In this document: positions 5,383 to 7,644 of the stretch, in pieces
Layout of the letters: each line of letters starts with the position of its first letter
Position numbering within the stretch: the first letter of the stretch is position 1
Assembly: GCA_900542595.1 (NCBI GenBank)
Contig: UQOB01000054.1
Location: 1-7,644, forward strand
Source of the DNA: an uncultured Mollicutes bacterium
Lineage (GTDB): Bacteria; Bacillota_I; Bacilli_A; RFN20; CAG-826
DNA: 7,644 bases
Direction of reading: 5' to 3'
Program-made: the position numbers and the translations under genes
Notes under the pieces: generated by a model
Seen by the model: only the letters and a program-made list of their open reading frames with translations
Told to the model about the DNA's origin: nothing
Databases searched by the model: none

Positions 5383-6915
5383 ATGAAAGAAAACGATACC
5401 ATCATCCAGTTTGAACATGTCAGTAAAATCTTCCCCGATGGCTTCATCGCCGTCGAAGATTTTTCCCTCGACATCAAACGGGGGGAATTTGTCACCCTTT
5501 TAGGTCCTTCCGGCTGCGGTAAAACAACGACTCTAAGGATGCTTGCGGGTTTCGATAGCCCGAGTAAAGGCAAGATTATTTTGGACGGGAAAGATATCAC
5601 TAGTCTCCCTCCATACAAGAGACCTTTAAATACCGTTTTCCAACATTACGCGTTATTCCCTAATCTCGACGTCTACGATAACGTCGCTTTCGGCTTAAAA
5701 CTTAAGAAAGTGCCGGTGAAAGTGAAAAACCGGAAAGGGGAAGAGGTCATTAAATATAAACATTTAGACCGAAGAACCATCGATCTTAAGGTCGCGAAAG
5801 CCTTAGAAATCGTCAACATGGAAGATATGGAAGACCGGGACGTCCAAAGTTTATCGGGCGGTCAACAGCAAAGGGTCGCGATCGCAAGAGCCATTGTCAA
5901 TGAACCAGAAGTTCTTCTCTTAGATGAACCCTTAAGCGCCTTAGACCATAAGATGCGAAAAGACATGCAGCTCGAACTTAAAGAAATGCATGAAAAGCTC
6001 GGTATCACCTTCGTCTATGTCACCCATGACCAAGAAGAAGCTCTCTCGATGAGTACAACGGTCGTTGTCATGAAAGACGGGGCCATCCAACAAGTCGGGA
6101 CCCCGGAAGATATCTATAATGAACCGGTCAACGCTTATGTCGCGGACTTCATCGGAGAAAGCAATATCTATAACGCGACGATGGTGGGACCGAAGATGGT
6201 CCGGTTCTTAGGCGGCGTTTTCCCCTGCGTCGATGATTTTAAACTCAACGAAAAGGTCGATGTCGTCGTTCGTCCAGAAGACGTCATTATCTCAGAGAAA
6301 AATAAAGGGATCATCAACGGGAAAATTGTCAGCAAGATCTTTAAAGGCGAGATGTACCAATATATCGCTTTAGTCGGGAAGAACGAAGTGTTGATTAGAG
6401 GAACGAAAAACTACGCCTTAAACGAAGAAATCGGTTTAAAGGTTGATCCGGAAAACATCCAGGTCATGAAGAAAGAACTCGTCAGTAACGTCTATCAAGA
6501 TGCTTATATCAATAAAGATAACGAAGTCGTTTTAGCCGAAAGTTTCCCTTTCCCTTGCGATTTAACCCAGCTCATTAAAGGGAGTTACATGGAAGAGGGT
6601 TATTTAGTCGACCCAAAAACCAAAAAGAAATATGACTTAGCAACTTCAGAAGCTGACGTTATCGCGGAAGTTCCCTTAGACAAAGTCCAAATCCTCGATA
6701 ACTTAGAAGAGGGGCACGCGAGAGGGAGAATCTGTTCTTCCGTCTGGCTCGGGGATCACTATCAATATATCGTCAGAACTGACGAAGAAGAAGACTTCGT
6801 CCTTGATACCGTCTATCAATATGACCTCGGAGCGGAAGTGGGGATTGAAATCAATAAAGAAGATATCAAGCTGAAACTCAAGAAAGGAATCGAAAACTAT
6901 GAAGTCACTGATTAG
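5383..6915 (+). CDS. potA: Spermidine/putrescine ABC transporter ATP-binding protein PotA, with extended C-terminus
   Basis: This is the cytosolic ATPase that powers polyamine import with PotB, PotC and PotD. All nucleotide-binding elements are intact: Walker A GPSGCGKT (41-48), Q-loop Gln87 in VFQHYALFP, signature LSGGQQQR (157-164), Walker B LLLDEP (178-183), D-loop SALD (185-188) and H-loop His215. Two features are unusual. About 20 extra, Lys-rich residues (111-131) are inserted before the helical domain segment VAKALEIV, a place where Mollicute PotA proteins also carry insertions. The protein is 510 residues, against about 350-380 for typical PotA. The normal TOBE-like region (about 290-364) appears to be followed by a second diverged copy (about 422-500). 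The ATG follows AAAGGGGG with about 6-7 nt spacing. PotA rather than MalK or another CUT1 ATPase is favoured because the overlapping next gene is a PotB-like permease. Confidence 0.9.
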   Translation: MKENDTIIQFEHVSKIFPDGFIAVEDFSLDIKRGEFVTLLGPSGCGKTTTLRMLAGFDSPSKGKIILDGKDITSLPPYKRPLNTVFQHYALFPNLDVYDNVAFGLKLKKVPVKVKNRKGEEVIKYKHLDRRTIDLKVAKALEIVNMEDMEDRDVQSLSGGQQQRVAIARAIVNEPEVLLLDEPLSALDHKMRKDMQLELKEMHEKLGITFVYVTHDQEEALSMSTTVVVMKDGAIQQVGTPEDIYNEPVNAYVADFIGESNIYNATMVGPKMVRFLGGVFPCVDDFKLNEKVDVVVRPEDVIISEKNKGIINGKIVSKIFKGEMYQYIALVGKNEVLIRGTKNYALNEEIGLKVDPENIQVMKKELVSNVYQDAYINKDNEVVLAESFPFPCDLTQLIKGSYMEEGYLVDPKTKKKYDLATSEADVIAEVPLDKVQILDNLEEGHARGRICSSVWLGDHYQYIVRTDEEEDFVLDTVYQYDLGAEVGIEINKEDIKLKLKKGIENYEVTD

Positions 6916-7644
6916 TTTAAAGAACCATTTTCATTCCTTTCAAGAGAGAAAGATTAAGTACTTATGTTTTCCGTACGCGTTATTTCTTCTCCTCTTCGTC
7001 ATCATTCCGATTATTTTAATTGTCGGGTACGCGTTTACTGATAGTAACGGAAGCTTTAGCTTCAATGCCTTAGTGGAATTCTTTACTTCCACCAGTAAAA
7101 TCAGCGTCCTTGTCGTCAGCCTCTTTATGGGCTTACAGACCACGTTAATTTGTTTAGTTTTAGCTTTTCCTGCTGCTTATTTCTTAGCCAATAAGAAATT
7201 CAATAAAAATGCGGTGTTGGTCTTACTTTTCATCATGCCGATGTGGATCAATTTCGTCATTCGGACGGGCGCAACGAGAGATTTATTGACCGCGATGGGG
7301 TTAAACGGGGGAAGTCACCCCTGGGAAGCCACTCTCATCGGGATGGTCTATAACTATTTACCGTTCACCATCCTTCCCTTATATACCACGATGCTAAAGC
7401 TCGATTATTCCCAGGTCGAAGCCGCGATGGATTTAGGGTGCGGACCGGTGAGAGTGTTCACCAAAAGCATCCTTCCCCAAAGCGTGCCGGGCCTCGTCAG
7501 TGCGGCCCAGATGGTCTTTATGCCGGTCATGAGCTCTTACGTTATCAGTGACACCTTAAGCGAAGGAAAAATCACCTTATTTGGTAACAGCATCTATCTC
7601 AATTTCACCAATAGCCAATGGAATACCGGGAGTTTTATGGCTCT
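6899..7644 (+). CDS. potB: Spermidine/putrescine ABC transporter permease PotB, N-terminal 248 codons (3' end outside window)
   Basis: The frame starts at an ATG at 6899, inside the end of potA (17-base overlap), and runs open to the right edge. AAAGGA (6883-6888) lies 10 nt upstream as a plausible ribosome binding site. The product begins MKSLISLKNHFHSFQERKIK, followed by a first membrane helix (about 22-46) and a short outer loop containing FTDSNGSFSF. Further helices lie around 66-97 and 105-122, with more hydrophobic segments after that. A cytosolic EAA loop is clear at about 173-198: VEAAMDLGCGPVRVF, then ILPQSVPG, with the conserved Gly and Pro. This loop docks onto the ATPase. Phrases such as MPMWINFVIRT and YNYLPFTILPLY are typical of PotB-type permeases. 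Overlap with potA implies translational coupling. PotC and the binding protein PotD are expected next, as they follow in most such operons, but they are not visible. Confidence 0.88.
   Translation, partial: MKSLISLKNHFHSFQERKIKYLCFPYALFLLLFVIIPIILIVGYAFTDSNGSFSFNALVEFFTSTSKISVLVVSLFMGLQTTLICLVLAFPAAYFLANKKFNKNAVLVLLFIMPMWINFVIRTGATRDLLTAMGLNGGSHPWEATLIGMVYNYLPFTILPLYTTMLKLDYSQVEAAMDLGCGPVRVFTKSILPQSVPGLVSAAQMVFMPVMSSYVISDTLSEGKITLFGNSIYLNFTNSQWNTGSFMA

Noticed and set aside
5358..5618. An 86-codon - strand open frame over the start of potA
   Set aside because: It is antisense to the Walker A region of potA. The Pro/Ser-rich translation looks like a complement artefact.
5383..6915. Assigning the ATPase as a sugar-transport MalK/UgpC homologue
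   Set aside because: The ATPase domain alone is ambiguous between these families, but the overlapping PotB-like permease and the PotA-style motifs (FQHYALFPNL, THDQEEAL) favour the polyamine system.
6940..7143. A 67-codon - strand open frame
   Set aside because: It is antisense to the N-terminus of potB, whose frame runs open to the right edge with clear permease motifs.
1..7644. Alternative genetic code with TGA as tryptophan
   Set aside because: Tryptophan is encoded by TGG throughout, one gene uses TGA as its stop (kinase, ATGA overlap), and no gene contains internal TGA codons.

Overview
The window looks like chromosomal DNA from a low-GC Gram-positive bacterium in or near the Bacilli/Mollicutes (for example one of the uncultured gut lineages). 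The grounds are AT-rich codon use dominated by TTA, TTT and AAA, a lipoprotein signal ending in a lipobox, classical GGAGG/AAGGAG ribosome binding sites at some genes, and PotA/PotB polyamine-transporter genes. TGG encodes tryptophan and no gene contains an in-frame TGA, so nothing suggests the Mycoplasma code. The lineage is an inference. I see no mobile elements, CRISPR arrays, tRNA or rRNA genes.

Layout. (1) Positions 2-1966, + strand: the C-terminal part of an FtsX/MacB-type ABC permease whose 5' end lies outside the window. (2) Positions 2055-2672, + strand: an unrecognised 205-residue membrane protein with four predicted membrane segments and a charged cytosolic tail. (3) Positions 5158 down to 2669, - strand: a tight three-gene operon encoding a lipoprotein with two thioredoxin-like domains, a uridine-kinase-family P-loop kinase, and a TIM-barrel amidohydrolase. 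The genes are separated by 4 bases and then overlap by ATGA. The operon converges on gene 2, sharing the tetranucleotide TTAA with it, and a strong hairpin sits at the convergence point inside the hydrolase gene. (4) Positions 5159-5382: a 224-base AT-rich divergent promoter region with runs of A. (5) Positions 5383-7644, + strand: potA (ATPase) overlapping potB (permease, cut by the right edge). This is the start of a spermidine/putrescine import operon; potC and potD probably follow outside the window.

The most unusual points are these. Two separate genes (2055+ and 5158-) have a -10 box exactly 6 nt before an ATG with no Shine-Dalgarno sequence, which predicts leaderless mRNAs. PotA is about 130-150 residues longer than usual because its C-terminal TOBE-like unit appears to be duplicated. 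The lipoprotein carries one degenerate (CxC, no cis-proline) and one canonical (CxxC, cis-proline) thioredoxin domain and is co-transcribed with a nucleoside-kinase homologue and a metal-dependent hydrolase, a trio I do not recognise as a described system. Otherwise the gene content is mostly ordinary, and I do not see a clear new defence or mobile system.
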